64,000 nucleotides of DNA, taken from positions 1,506,001 through 1,570,000 of the forward strand of contig NZ_QYCZ01000001.1 of the NCBI RefSeq assembly GCF_003614945.1, written 5' to 3'. Source of the stretch: Bergeyella cardium (lineage in GTDB: Bacteria; Bacteroidota; Bacteroidia; Flavobacteriales; Weeksellaceae). The notes beneath the pieces are model-generated. The model had not been told where the DNA came from and made no database searches. It worked only from the letters and a program-made list of their open reading frames with translations. Of this stretch, positions 8,887 through 18,050 are shown one piece after another. Position 1 is the first letter of the stretch; each line of letters begins with the position of its first letter. The translations under genes and the position numbers were made by a program.

Positions 8887-9510
8887 ATGAAAAAGGCATT
8901 AATTGTAGTAGATGTGCAGAATGATTTCTGCAAAGGAGGTGCATTAGCTGTACCTGGTGCGAATGAAATTATACCCTATATTAATACCCTTATAAAAAGG
9001 AATGATTATGATGAAATTATCTTTACTCAGGACTGGCATCCTGCTCATCATAAGAGTTTTGCATCTAATAATGATAAGAAGGTGGGCGATATTATCTCGC
9101 TAAATGGTACCCCTCAGATAATGTGGCCAAAGCATTGTGTGCAGGGGAGCTTTGGGGCGAAATTTCATAAGGATTTGGATACCAGTAAAGCTACCCATAT
9201 TATAAAAAAAGGCACTCACCCTGAATTTGATTCCTATTCTGCGTTTCAGGATAATCATAGGTTTATGAAAACGGATTTGGATGATTATTTGAGATCAAAA
9301 GGGATAAAAACAATAGAAATTGCTGGTCTGGCGCTGGACTACTGTGTAAAATATACCTGTTTAGATGCTCTGGAAAACGGCTACACAACCTATCTACATA
9401 CTGCGGGAACCCGTGCAGTAAATATAAATCCCCAAAATGGTAAAGAAACCCTTGATCTCCTTCTAAATAAAGGAGTATATACTATAGACAATATAAACTG
9501 TACACCTTAG
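8887..9510 (+). CDS. pncA: Nicotinamidase
   Basis: Converts nicotinamide to nicotinic acid in NAD salvage; related enzymes activate pyrazinamide. The isochorismatase-like fold is intact: the catalytic Asp9 in VVDVQNDFCKGGALAV, the metal-binding DWHPAHH, the catalytic lysine region MWPKHCVQGS, and the nucleophilic cysteine in ALDYCVKYTCLDA. It has 207 residues, the normal length. It appears to be a single-gene unit with its own -7 box, and no NAD salvage partner lies nearby. Confidence 0.93.
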   Translation: MKKALIVVDVQNDFCKGGALAVPGANEIIPYINTLIKRNDYDEIIFTQDWHPAHHKSFASNNDKKVGDIISLNGTPQIMWPKHCVQGSFGAKFHKDLDTSKATHIIKKGTHPEFDSYSAFQDNHRFMKTDLDDYLRSKGIKTIEIAGLALDYCVKYTCLDALENGYTTYLHTAGTRAVNINPQNGKETLDLLLNKGVYTIDNINCTP

Positions 9511-9631
9511 TTAGCGAACTATGAGTACAAATGCTAAATAATTTTTACAATACAGGTGATTTGGGATTGTATTATAATTGTTTTACTCAGTATTGCAATA
9601 AATACCTCCTGCACTATTACAAATGATTTTA

Positions 9632-9661
9632 TTTGATGTTATGTATCATTCATTATATTTG
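9632..9661 (+). promoter_or_regulatory. Promoter of the sodium/solute symporter gene
   Basis: TTTG at 9632-9635 and TATATTTG at 9654-9661, spacing 18 nt. The box includes the in-frame GTG at 9661, which rules that codon out and selects the ATG at 9688. Confidence 0.65.
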
Positions 9662-9687
9662 TGGGTTTTAAAAAAATAAGATTAAGA

Positions 9688-11136
9688 ATGGCTACAAAAC
9701 TTTTTTTATTCATTATTATAGCCTACTTTGCCCTCCTGCTGTGGGTAGCGTATCGCACTGGGAAAGGGAGTGATAACGATAGCTTCTTCATAGGAAACCG
9801 AAAGAGTAACTGGATGCTCGTAGCGTTTGGTATGATAGGGACTTCGCTCTCTGGAGTAACCTTTGTGAGCGTACCAGGCTTCGTGGGGAAGGACAATTTT
9901 GGGTATTTGCAAATCACGATAGGCTATGTGATCGGATATATCACGATAGCGTATGTACTCTTGCCGCTTTATTATCGCTTGAAACTGACTTCGATTTACG
10001 GCTACCTCCAGCAGCGAATGGGGCAGCTCTCGTATAAATCCGGTGCTTGGATATTCATTGTTTCTCGCTTGGTAGGGGCTACGGCGAGACTTTTTCTCGT
10101 AGTAAATATCCTGCAAGTGAGCATTCTTGATAGCTTGGGTGTACCGTTTATTGCAACAACGCTCGCCATCCTCACGATGATTATCCTCTATACTTATGAG
10201 GGAGGCGTAAAGACCATCGTCTGGACCGATACCCTGCAAACGACTTGTATGCTTCTCGGATTGGTGATTTGTACTTATTATATGCTGAGCCACCTTGATA
10301 TTAACTTTGGCGAGAGCCTTAGGATGATGAGCGAGAAGGGCTATACGAGGGTCTTCAATACCGATATAAACTCTGCGGGCTTCTTCGTGAAGCAGGTTCT
10401 TGCTGGGGCGTTTATCACCCTTACAATGACGGGGATAGACCAAGAGATGATGCAGAAATCTCTCTCCGTAACCAGCCTAAAAGATAGCCAAAAGAATATG
10501 GTAAGCCTTGGGTTTATCTTGTTTGGCGTTATCTTGCTCTTCCTCTATATGGGGGGGCTGCTGTACCTCTTCGGAGCGCAGGAAGGAATAGAGGCTACGG
10601 GGGATAAACTCTTCCCAGAAATTGCGCTCAACCATATGCCGTTCTATATTTCTATTATATTTCTTATTGCTCTGATTTCGGCGCTCTTCCCCAGTGCCGA
10701 TGGCGCGATGACGGCGCTTACATCCTCGCTCTGCATAGATGTATTTGGGCTAAACGACAAGAGCTGGGAGGCAAAGCAAAAGGAAAAATTTAGGAAGAAG
10801 GTTCACCTTTGGGTCGCTTTTTCTTTCCTGATGATGGTTCTCCTCTTTAAATGGATAGATGATAATTCAATGATTGGCCTTATCCTTAAACTCGCGGGCT
10901 TTACTTATGGCCCACTGCTGGGTCTCTTTGCATTTGGCATCTTTACTCGCTATAAAGTGAAAGACCGTCTTGTGCCTTATGTGTGTATTGCTTCGCCAGT
11001 GATTTCGTTTGTTATAGATAAGTATCAGGGCTTTCTTTTTGGTGATTTTAGGATTGGTTTGGAGCTGCTTATCATTAATGGAATGCTGACTTTTATCGGT
11101 TTATGGATGATTAGCGACGGAAAAGTAACGAAATAA
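9688..11136 (+). CDS. Sodium:solute symporter family protein
   Basis: Integral inner-membrane transporter of the SSS family (LeuT fold), about 13 membrane helices in 482 residues. The family pattern is clear: FFIGNRKSNWMLVAFGMIGTS after the first helix, GYLQQRMG, and the FPSADGAMTALTSS segment typical of helix 8 and the sodium site. The substrate cannot be told from sequence. The start ATG at 9688 is chosen because the promoter covers the earlier GTG. A strong hairpin terminator follows the stop by 2 nt, so the gene is monocistronic. Confidence 0.88.
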   Translation: MATKLFLFIIIAYFALLLWVAYRTGKGSDNDSFFIGNRKSNWMLVAFGMIGTSLSGVTFVSVPGFVGKDNFGYLQITIGYVIGYITIAYVLLPLYYRLKLTSIYGYLQQRMGQLSYKSGAWIFIVSRLVGATARLFLVVNILQVSILDSLGVPFIATTLAILTMIILYTYEGGVKTIVWTDTLQTTCMLLGLVICTYYMLSHLDINFGESLRMMSEKGYTRVFNTDINSAGFFVKQVLAGAFITLTMTGIDQEMMQKSLSVTSLKDSQKNMVSLGFILFGVILLFLYMGGLLYLFGAQEGIEATGDKLFPEIALNHMPFYISIIFLIALISALFPSADGAMTALTSSLCIDVFGLNDKSWEAKQKEKFRKKVHLWVAFSFLMMVLLFKWIDDNSMIGLILKLAGFTYGPLLGLFAFGIFTRYKVKDRLVPYVCIASPVISFVIDKYQGFLFGDFRIGLELLIINGMLTFIGLWMISDGKVTK

Positions 11137-11137
11137 A

Positions 11138-11166
11138 AAAATAAGGGGGCAATGCTCCCTTATTTT
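11138..11166 (+). terminator. Terminator of the symporter gene
   Basis: 13-bp stem with one G-U pair (arm 11138-11150, loop AAT, arm 11154-11166), ending in a short T run. Confidence 0.75.
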
Positions 11167-11287
11167 GTGGGGTTTGTGGTGTAAAAATGATGGTAAATAG
11201 TGCTTATGCAAAGATTTTTGCAAATTCTATCTTCATTTTTGTTTAAAATCAAAAGTTTTTGCTCTTATATTCTCTATCTCTTTTCCC

Positions 11288-11320
11288 TTTGGAGGAAGCA
11301 GGTGAGAAATTGTACTTTTG
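11288..11320 (+). promoter_or_regulatory. Promoter of mazG
   Basis: TTTG at 11288-11291 and TACTTTTG at 11313-11320, spacing 21 nt, ending 22 nt before the ATG at 11343. Confidence 0.6.
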
Positions 11321-11342
11321 AGGCATAAAAATCATCTCAGAA

Positions 11343-12122
11343 ATGAATACAAAACAAGAGAAAATAGAGGCTTTTGGGCGATTATTAGACATAATGGATG
11401 AGCTTAGAGAAAAATGCCCTTGGGATAGGAAACAAACCCTGCAAACACTGAGGCATCTCACCCTTGAAGAGACCTATGAACTGACCGATGCACTCCTAAA
11501 CGAAGACCTCCCAGAGATAAAAAAAGAGCTCGGAGATGTACTCCTCCACCTTATATTTTATTCTAAAATAGCTTCAGAGAAAAAAGCCTTTGATATTGCT
11601 GATGTAATCAACTCCTTAAATGAAAAACTCATCTTCCGCCATCCACATATATATGCTGATACTCAAGTTTCAGACGAAGAAGAAGTAAAACAAAACTGGG
11701 AAAAGCTCAAACTAAAAGAGGGAAATAAATCCATACTCTCTGGGGTTCCAAAAGGCTTGCCCAGCCTTATAAAAGCCTATAGAATTCAGGATAAAGTGCG
11801 AGGTGTAGGTTTTGACTTCCCCAATGCGGATGAAGCCTGGCAAAAAGTGGAAGAAGAAATCCGCGAGATGAAAGCCGAGACCGATACTCAAAAGAAAGAA
11901 GAAGAGCTTGGAGATGTTTTATTCTCTATTATTAATTATTCACGGATTGCAGGGATTAATCCAGATGCAGCTTTAGAGCGAACCAACGCTAAGTTTATCT
12001 CCCGCTTTCAGGAAATGGAAAAATTAGCTGCTGATAAGCGCATCAGCCTTGCTGACCAGCCTCTCCCTCTCCTCGATGAGCTTTGGAATACCGCAAAACA
12101 AAGGCTGAAGGATAAAGCTTAA
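11343..12122 (+). CDS. mazG: Nucleoside triphosphate pyrophosphohydrolase MazG
   Basis: Hydrolyses NTPs or dNTPs to monophosphate and pyrophosphate, a cytoplasmic house-cleaning or alarmone-linked role. The 259-residue protein has the two-domain layout of full-length MazG: the N-terminal domain has CPWDRKQTLQTLRHLTLEET and the EExxE/ExxD-type metal site KKELGDVLLHLIFYSKIA, and the second domain repeats it as KKEEELGDVLFSIINYSRIA. It is monocistronic between its own promoter and an 11-bp hairpin. Confidence 0.94.
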   Translation: MNTKQEKIEAFGRLLDIMDELREKCPWDRKQTLQTLRHLTLEETYELTDALLNEDLPEIKKELGDVLLHLIFYSKIASEKKAFDIADVINSLNEKLIFRHPHIYADTQVSDEEEVKQNWEKLKLKEGNKSILSGVPKGLPSLIKAYRIQDKVRGVGFDFPNADEAWQKVEEEIREMKAETDTQKKEEELGDVLFSIINYSRIAGINPDAALERTNAKFISRFQEMEKLAADKRISLADQPLPLLDELWNTAKQRLKDKA

Positions 12123-12133
12123 ATCCAAAAATA

Positions 12134-12161
12134 GAAGAGAGGTAAATCACTACCTCTCTTC
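12134..12161. terminator. Hairpin between convergent mazG and TPR genes
   Basis: Perfect 11-bp stem GAAGAGAGGTA (12134-12144) / TACCTCTCTTC (12151-12161). It is placed to serve both convergent genes, but the flanking T/A tracts are weak. Confidence 0.55.
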
Positions 12162-12188
12162 CTCCATTAAATTTTATATACAATAAGA

Positions 12189-13562
12189 TTATTTCTTCAT
12201 TGATTCTTCCTTAGCTCTAAATTCCTTAGCCTTAGCCTCATTTTTCAACGAAGTATAAAGCCCTTTCAGCTGAGAAACCGCATCTATACTGTTAGGATCT
12301 GACTCGTACCACTTTTCTGCATACGGAAGCGCTTCTGCTAATCTCTTTCTCCTTGCTTCAATCACTTTGTTGGCCGCTTCTATCTTGCCAGATTTCCTCA
12401 GTTTGTTGTACTCGTCTATCGTTTTCTCATCGTCTCCAATAGTTACATACACTAAATTCTGCCAAGCATTTGCAAACTTAGGATCCAGCTCTACAGCCTT
12501 TTTAAAATAACCGAGTGCCTCTTCCTGCTTCGCAGGGTCTTTGCTTACCATTACCCCGAGGTTATACCAAGCATCTTTATCCTTCGGATTTTGCTCCAGC
12601 GTTTGTGTTAATGATGCAATAAACTCCTCTGTTTTACCAGACTTATAATAAGCAAGCCCCTTAGAGTTATTAAGTTTTACATTCTTAGGGAATTTTTTCA
12701 GTCCCTTATCTGCATAGACAATTGCCTCATCATATCTATCATTTTCAGATAGAAGACCTACAAGCGTTTCATAGAGCTCTTCCTCTACACTTTTAGTAAC
12801 TTCAGTTTTGAAGTCTGTATAATCTCCTCCCGCAGCTTTCTTTAAGAGCTCCCAAGAGTTTTTATCAAGGTTTTCTACCTCATTGGTCTTTTTATTTTTT
12901 GCTAAATATCGTGTTTCTACTCCTGTATAGCCAGAATCTATCAGATATTTATACGAATTAATCGCATTGGTATGATCCTTAGCCAAAGCATAGGTAATAG
13001 CTGAATAATACAAATACTGCTTATTGTCTTGCCCCACAGCTTTTAGCAGGTTATAGACTTCCGCAAACTTAGGAGCTGCCTTTGCATAATCTTTTGCATT
13101 ATAGGCATCCATTGCTGCTTTATTCGCTGCTTGAAGAGATGGGTTCAGTATCTCTCCGAGTTTTGATGCATATTCGGGGCTATAAGTTTCTTCTTTCAGA
13201 TTATTAAGCCCTGATTGCTTAGCGGCATCCATACCTACGAAATACAGTTTTTGCTTACCGTTTTTACCTACATAGATTTTAGATTTTCCCAGTTCGCCTA
13301 TTTTCCCAAGTAGTTCTGCTCCCTGCTGAACATTCCCAGTTCTGAACAATGCCAATCCCTTAGCATAATAGTATTTTTCTAATAGAGAAGGTTCTAAAAC
13401 AGTAGTATCATTTCCAAAAGCAGCTTCTGCTTCGCTTATCTTTGCTAATGCTCCAGCAGCATCACCTGTATCTACGGATTTTACAGCCGCTGAGACTTCC
13501 TTTTTCTGTGCAAATGCTAATGATGTAGCTATGATTGCCAGACTTAAAATTACTTTTCTCAT
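12189..13562 (-). CDS. Tetratricopeptide-repeat protein, secreted
   Basis: Exported TPR protein of 457 residues. The signal peptide MRKVILSLAIIATSLAFA is followed by a helical repeat solenoid. TPR-like units are visible at about residues 165-200 (YNAKDYAKAAPKFAEVY), 265-330 (NDRYDEAIVYADKGLKKFPK) and 330-370 (DAWYNLGVM, GYFKKAVELDPKFANAW). TPRs mediate protein contacts; no catalytic motif is seen. It lies 30 nt downstream of gyrA on the same strand and may be read with it. The C terminus is strongly charged. Confidence 0.75.
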   Translation of the reverse strand: MRKVILSLAIIATSLAFAQKKEVSAAVKSVDTGDAAGALAKISEAEAAFGNDTTVLEPSLLEKYYYAKGLALFRTGNVQQGAELLGKIGELGKSKIYVGKNGKQKLYFVGMDAAKQSGLNNLKEETYSPEYASKLGEILNPSLQAANKAAMDAYNAKDYAKAAPKFAEVYNLLKAVGQDNKQYLYYSAITYALAKDHTNAINSYKYLIDSGYTGVETRYLAKNKKTNEVENLDKNSWELLKKAAGGDYTDFKTEVTKSVEEELYETLVGLLSENDRYDEAIVYADKGLKKFPKNVKLNNSKGLAYYKSGKTEEFIASLTQTLEQNPKDKDAWYNLGVMVSKDPAKQEEALGYFKKAVELDPKFANAWQNLVYVTIGDDEKTIDEYNKLRKSGKIEAANKVIEARRKRLAEALPYAEKWYESDPNSIDAVSQLKGLYTSLKNEAKAKEFRAKEESMKK

Positions 13563-13592
13563 TGTATAAAGATTTTATGTTTTTAAATTGAT

Positions 13593-16136
13593 TTATTCTG
13601 CACTTTCACTATTCAGATTTTCAGTAGAATCAGAGGTTTGTCCTGTATTTTCTACGGCTTCATTTCCTTCTCCATCTTCCACATCTCTGTCCATTTCTAC
13701 TTTTGCAATGGCTGCAATCGCATCATTATTTTTCAGGTTAATGACTTTCACACCCTGAGTATTTCTACCCATAATTCTGAGCTCATCCATACCCATTCGG
13801 ATAGCAACGCCTGATTTATTAATAATCATTAATCCATCTTCATCAGTTACATTCTGAATTGCGATAAGGCTACCCGTTTTCTCGGTAATATTAAGGGTAA
13901 TAACCCCTTTACCTCCTCGGTTGGTGATTCTATAATCTTCCACTGCAGAGCGTTTGCCATACCCCCTTTCGGATACTACGAGTACGGATTCTTTTTCTAC
14001 ATCTTCTATTGCAATCATCCCAATAACCTCGTCGCCAGCTTCCAGGGTAATGCCTCGCACACCGATAGACCCACGCCCTACTTCGCGAACGATCTCCTCT
14101 GAGAAGCGGATACATTTTCCGTTTTTGGTTGCAATCATTATCTCGGACTTTCCATCGGTTAATCTCGCACCGAGTAGCTGGTCGTTATCTCGGATTTCAA
14201 TAGCATTGATACCGTTTGATCTCGGTCTGGAATATGCCTCAAGCGAAGTCTTTTTAATCGTACCGTTTTTGGTAATCATCACTACGCTCATCTGGTTTAC
14301 ATATTCCGTATCTTTCAAGTCATTGGTTCTGATGTATGCCTTTATCTTATCATCAGGTTCTATATTGATAAGGTTTTGTATTGCTCTTCCTTTTGCTGTT
14401 TTAGACCCTTCGGGGATTTCAAATACGCGGAGCCAGTAGCATTTTCCTTTTTCGGTAAAGAAAAGCATATACTGGTGGTTGGTCGCAGAGACGATGTATT
14501 CTAAGAAGTCCTCATCTCGGGTAGTGGCAGCTTTGTTTCCTACGCCACCTCGTGATTGTATTTTGTATTCGGTAAGCGGAGTTCTCTTGATATAGCCCGC
14601 GTGCGAAATCGTAAGTACTACGGTTTCATTTGGGATAAAGTCTTCTATAGACATCTCCCCACCTGAGAAATCTATCTCGGTTCTTCTTTCGTCGCCGTAT
14701 TTTTCTTTTACTTCTAAGAGTTCATCTTTAATGATTTGATACCTTCTCGGCTCATTAGAGAGGATATCTTCTAAATCTCGTATTAATGCCATAATCTCCT
14801 CGTACTCGGCACGGATTTTATCCAGCTCCATACCTGTAAGGCGAGCGAGTCTAAGGTCTAATATCGCCTGTGCCTGTATTTCTGAAAGCTCAAACTCTTG
14901 TATCAACCCTTCTTTTGCCTCCTGAGGAGTAGCCGAGTGGCGGATGATAGAAATTGCTTTATCCAAGGCATCTTGAGTAGAGATTACCTTCATAAACCCT
15001 TCAAGGATGTGGGCTCTTTCTTTGGCTTTTTTGAGTTCAAACTCTGTGCGCCTTACGACAACCTCGTGCCTGTGGTCTACAAAGTGGTGGATGATGTCTT
15101 TAAGGTTAAGCTGCTCGGGTCTTCCTTTCACAAGGGCGATATTATTCACCGAGAAGGAAGTTTGGAGCGCTGTGTATTTATAGAGCAGATTGAGAACTAC
15201 ATTTGGGATAGCGTCGTTTTTGAGTTCATAGACAATGCGGAGCCCTTTTCTGTCGGATTCATCGCGGATTTCGTAGATGCCAGGGATTTTATCTTCTTTT
15301 ACGAGCTCGGCAGTTCGTGCAATCATCTCCGCTTTATTTACTTGGTAAGGCACTTCGGTTACGATGATGGCATTTCGGTTTCCTATCTCTTCGAAGTTGG
15401 TCTTCGCACGGAGGACGATTCTCCCTCTCCCTGTGTGGAAGGCATCTCTCACGCCATCGTATCCGTAGATAATCCCTCCCGTAGGGAAGTCTGGCGCCAG
15501 AATATGCTTCATAAGGTCGTCTATGCTAATCTCTCTGTCGTCTATATAAGCGCAGATAGCGTCTATGGATTCTGAGAGGTTGTGCGGAGCCATATTAGTT
15601 GCCATACCCACAGCGATTCCCGAAGTACCATTTACGAGCAGGTTTGGGATTTTGGTAGAGAGTACGGTAGGCTCCTGCAATCTATCGTCGTAGTTGTTTT
15701 GGAAGTCTACGGTATCTTTATCCAAGTCTGAGAGTACTTCATCGGATATTTTTTTAAGCCTCGCTTCGGTGTAACGCATAGCTGCTGGCGGGTCTCCATC
15801 CATAGAACCGAAATTACCCTGCCCGTCTACTAATGGATATCTCAGACTCCAGTCCTGCGCCATACGCACCATAGTGTCATATATAGAAGAGTCGCCGTGC
15901 GGGTGGAAATTACCCATAACCTCACCTACAATTTTTGCAGATTTCAGGTGTTTTTTATTAGAGAACACTCCCAAATCGTACATACCATAGAGCACTCTTC
16001 TGTGCACTGGTTTTAGCCCGTCTCTTACATCTGGCAGCGCCCTTGAAACAATTACCGACATAGAATAATCTATGTAAGATGACTTCATTTCATCTACAAT
16101 ATTAATCGGTATTAGTCTTTCTCCTTCTTTATGCAT
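13593..16136 (-). CDS. gyrA: DNA gyrase subunit A
   Basis: Breakage-reunion subunit of DNA gyrase. It has 847 residues. The catalytic tyrosine is Tyr122 in AMRYTEARL. The quinolone region [10 protein letters not shown] keeps Ser83 and Asp87 (same numbering as E. coli), so no classical resistance change is present there. The C-terminal beta-pinwheel is complete; its GyrA box reads NRGGKG rather than the usual QRRGGKG. An acidic tail closes the protein (about residues 815-847). The 492-bp gap upstream is repeat-rich. Confidence 0.97.
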   Translation of the reverse strand: MHKEGERLIPINIVDEMKSSYIDYSMSVIVSRALPDVRDGLKPVHRRVLYGMYDLGVFSNKKHLKSAKIVGEVMGNFHPHGDSSIYDTMVRMAQDWSLRYPLVDGQGNFGSMDGDPPAAMRYTEARLKKISDEVLSDLDKDTVDFQNNYDDRLQEPTVLSTKIPNLLVNGTSGIAVGMATNMAPHNLSESIDAICAYIDDREISIDDLMKHILAPDFPTGGIIYGYDGVRDAFHTGRGRIVLRAKTNFEEIGNRNAIIVTEVPYQVNKAEMIARTAELVKEDKIPGIYEIRDESDRKGLRIVYELKNDAIPNVVLNLLYKYTALQTSFSVNNIALVKGRPEQLNLKDIIHHFVDHRHEVVVRRTEFELKKAKERAHILEGFMKVISTQDALDKAISIIRHSATPQEAKEGLIQEFELSEIQAQAILDLRLARLTGMELDKIRAEYEEIMALIRDLEDILSNEPRRYQIIKDELLEVKEKYGDERRTEIDFSGGEMSIEDFIPNETVVLTISHAGYIKRTPLTEYKIQSRGGVGNKAATTRDEDFLEYIVSATNHQYMLFFTEKGKCYWLRVFEIPEGSKTAKGRAIQNLINIEPDDKIKAYIRTNDLKDTEYVNQMSVVMITKNGTIKKTSLEAYSRPRSNGINAIEIRDNDQLLGARLTDGKSEIMIATKNGKCIRFSEEIVREVGRGSIGVRGITLEAGDEVIGMIAIEDVEKESVLVVSERGYGKRSAVEDYRITNRGGKGVITLNITEKTGSLIAIQNVTDEDGLMIINKSGVAIRMGMDELRIMGRNTQGVKVINLKNNDAIAAIAKVEMDRDVEDGEGNEAVENTGQTSDSTENLNSESAE

Positions 16137-16628
16137 AAATAAAGTTTATTTTAATACGAAAAATTAGTGTGCTAAAATACGAAAAAATAATAAAACAGCG
16201 GTAAGTTTAGGCTATAAGCAATAGGCTGCAGGCAGTAAGCAATAAAAAGCCTCTTTCAAAGTAGTTTTCCTTTCTGTCACCATATAACAATATCCTCGTA
16301 AAGGCCGTAAGCCGTACGCAGCAGGCAATAAATGGTAAAAATATCCTCTCAAAGTAGTTTTTCACTCCATCCCGGTACCAGAAACTCTTAGCAGGGTGTC
16401 CCGATACTAGGACACCTTCGCAAAGTAGTTTTCAGTATTTCTGGTATATGCTAATAAGCATTATAGACAGTAGATGGCAGCTAGCAATTAGCGACTGGCT
16501 GCTAGGTTTTGGCGGTGGGTGGTTAGTTAAGAGTTCTCCACGCAGTTTAAGTGCATCACCTGCAAGGTGTGCCTGCTGTGCTACGGCTAAGTGCTCCCCA
16601 GGCAGTGGGTGCCTCACCGGCTACGGTG
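16137..16628. repeat. Repeat-rich gap between nuoN and gyrA
   Basis: Three layers are visible. (1) CAAAGTAGTTTT occurs three times (16257, 16350, 16421). (2) A composite hairpin has outer arms TACCAGAAA (16376-16384) and TTTCTGGTA (16438-16446) and an inner stem GGTGTCC/GGACACC (16395-16416). (3) At 16500-16628 lies the mini-hairpin mosaic: CACCTGCAAGGTG (16557-16569), GCTGTGCTACGGC (16575-16587), CCCAGGCAGTGGG (16597-16609), CACCGGCTACGGTG (16615-16628), joined by TAAGTG. The last hairpin touches the stop codon of nuoN. No convincing gene is present; a 64-residue ORF here merely translates the repeats. Confidence 0.7.
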
Positions 16629-18002
16629 TTAGTGAATTTTAGCAAAAAGGTCAGGATAGATACCTATACCGATAATCAGTAAAATAATCAGTAGAGAGAG
16701 AAGATTGTAAGTAAAACTCACCCTCTCGGAAGTATTAAATGATGATTCTTTTGCAAAGAACATAGAGATAATCAGCCTTAGGTAATACGCAATAGAGAGT
16801 GCAGAACCTACCACAGCAACTACTACCAGAAATGGTGCTACGCCAATCGCTTGTGCGAATATCCCAAACTTCCCTATAAAGCCAGCGGTAAGCGGTACTC
16901 CAGCCATAGAAAATAAAGAGACAGCAGTAACGAGAGCGAGTAGAGGTTCGGTCTTTGCCAAGCCTCGAAAAGCTTCGTAGGAGGTTTCTCGTTTTATTTT
17001 TTCTACCCAAATCAGGCACATAAATACCCCAATGGTGGAAAGTGAATACGCAAAAAGATAGAATGCCAATACCCCTACCGAGAGGTTATTAAACCCAAAG
17101 AATACCATCGCTATATATCCTGCGTGAGATACGGAGGAATAGGCAAGCATTCTCTTGGCATTGGTCTGTGCAAGCCCCATAATATTTGAGAGCAGAAGTG
17201 TGATAATCACAAGCACACCGATAATATTAATCCAACTTGGAGCGATACCGATAAACGCAGTAATCATCAGCTTAAAGAAAGCACCAAATGCAGAGATTTT
17301 AACTACACTCGCCATAAAGGAAGTAATGAGGGATGGTGCACCTTGATAGACATCTGGCGACCAAGTATGGAAGGGTGCCAATGAAGTCTTAAACGCCAAA
17401 GCAACAAGCATAAGCACAGCTCCGAGAATGAACATTGTATCATTAGCATTCTCAGTACTCAACTGAGCGATTTGATGGATATCAAAGCTACCTGTAGCAC
17501 CATAAACGAGGGCTACACCAAACATAAGGAAACCCGTAGCAAAGGCACCCATAAGAAAATATTTGAGGGCTGCTTCTATCGAGCGCAAGTCGGTCTTACT
17601 ACTCCCCGCCATTACATAAAGCGGTATGGAGAGAATTTCTATACCTAAGAAGAGTACCGTCATATTCTCAAAACCGAAAAGGATAATCCCCCCACAAAGA
17701 GCGAAAAGCATAAGGGCATAGAGCTCGGACTGATGACTTCTGTGATTGCTCAATGCAAAGCCCCCAAGGAAAAAGATAAGCGTAGTAATGATGATGGCTA
17801 TCCTTGTAAACAGCGCTGCCGTTTCATCATAAATATACATTGACTGATACTTCGCGAAGAATGAACACTCGGGCTGGAAACTCACAACCAAAGCAAGCAA
17901 AAGCCCTGCAATACCAATATATCTGGAAAACTTACCTCGCCCCGATGTTCCTGAAAATAATACCACAATGGCCGTAAGAAAAACTATAATAAGTGTACTC
18001 AT
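16629..18002 (-). CDS. nuoN: NADH-quinone oxidoreductase subunit N
   Basis: Antiporter-like membrane subunit of complex I, one of three proton-pumping modules. It has 457 residues and about 14 helices. The proton-translocation core is visible in the central region (KYFLMGAFATGFLMFG, LAFKTSLAPFHTWSPDVYQG, KRMLAYSSVSHAGY). It is the last gene of the nuo operon and starts 48 nt after nuoM. Its stop codon directly abuts the mini-hairpin repeat at 16615-16628. Confidence 0.96.
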   Translation of the reverse strand: MSTLIIVFLTAIVVLFSGTSGRGKFSRYIGIAGLLLALVVSFQPECSFFAKYQSMYIYDETAALFTRIAIIITTLIFFLGGFALSNHRSHQSELYALMLFALCGGIILFGFENMTVLFLGIEILSIPLYVMAGSSKTDLRSIEAALKYFLMGAFATGFLMFGVALVYGATGSFDIHQIAQLSTENANDTMFILGAVLMLVALAFKTSLAPFHTWSPDVYQGAPSLITSFMASVVKISAFGAFFKLMITAFIGIAPSWINIIGVLVIITLLLSNIMGLAQTNAKRMLAYSSVSHAGYIAMVFFGFNNLSVGVLAFYLFAYSLSTIGVFMCLIWVEKIKRETSYEAFRGLAKTEPLLALVTAVSLFSMAGVPLTAGFIGKFGIFAQAIGVAPFLVVVAVVGSALSIAYYLRLIISMFFAKESSFNTSERVSFTYNLLSLLIILLIIGIGIYPDLFAKIH

Positions 18003-18050
18003 TTCTTTAATTTAAATTTAAAACTACGATAGGTCTTTAAGATTATGATA

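Noticed and set aside
9706-10443. 245-residue minus-strand ORF
   Set aside because: Shadow of the sodium/solute symporter gene; the sequence is low in hydrophobic runs and lacks motifs.
14898-15575. 225-residue plus-strand ORF
   Set aside because: Shadow of gyrA.
15780-15900. Quinolone-resistance mutation in gyrA
   Set aside because: Ser83 and Asp87 are both present.
16448-16642. 64-residue ORF in the gap before nuoN
   Set aside because: It consists of the mini-hairpin repeat sequence; no conserved protein.
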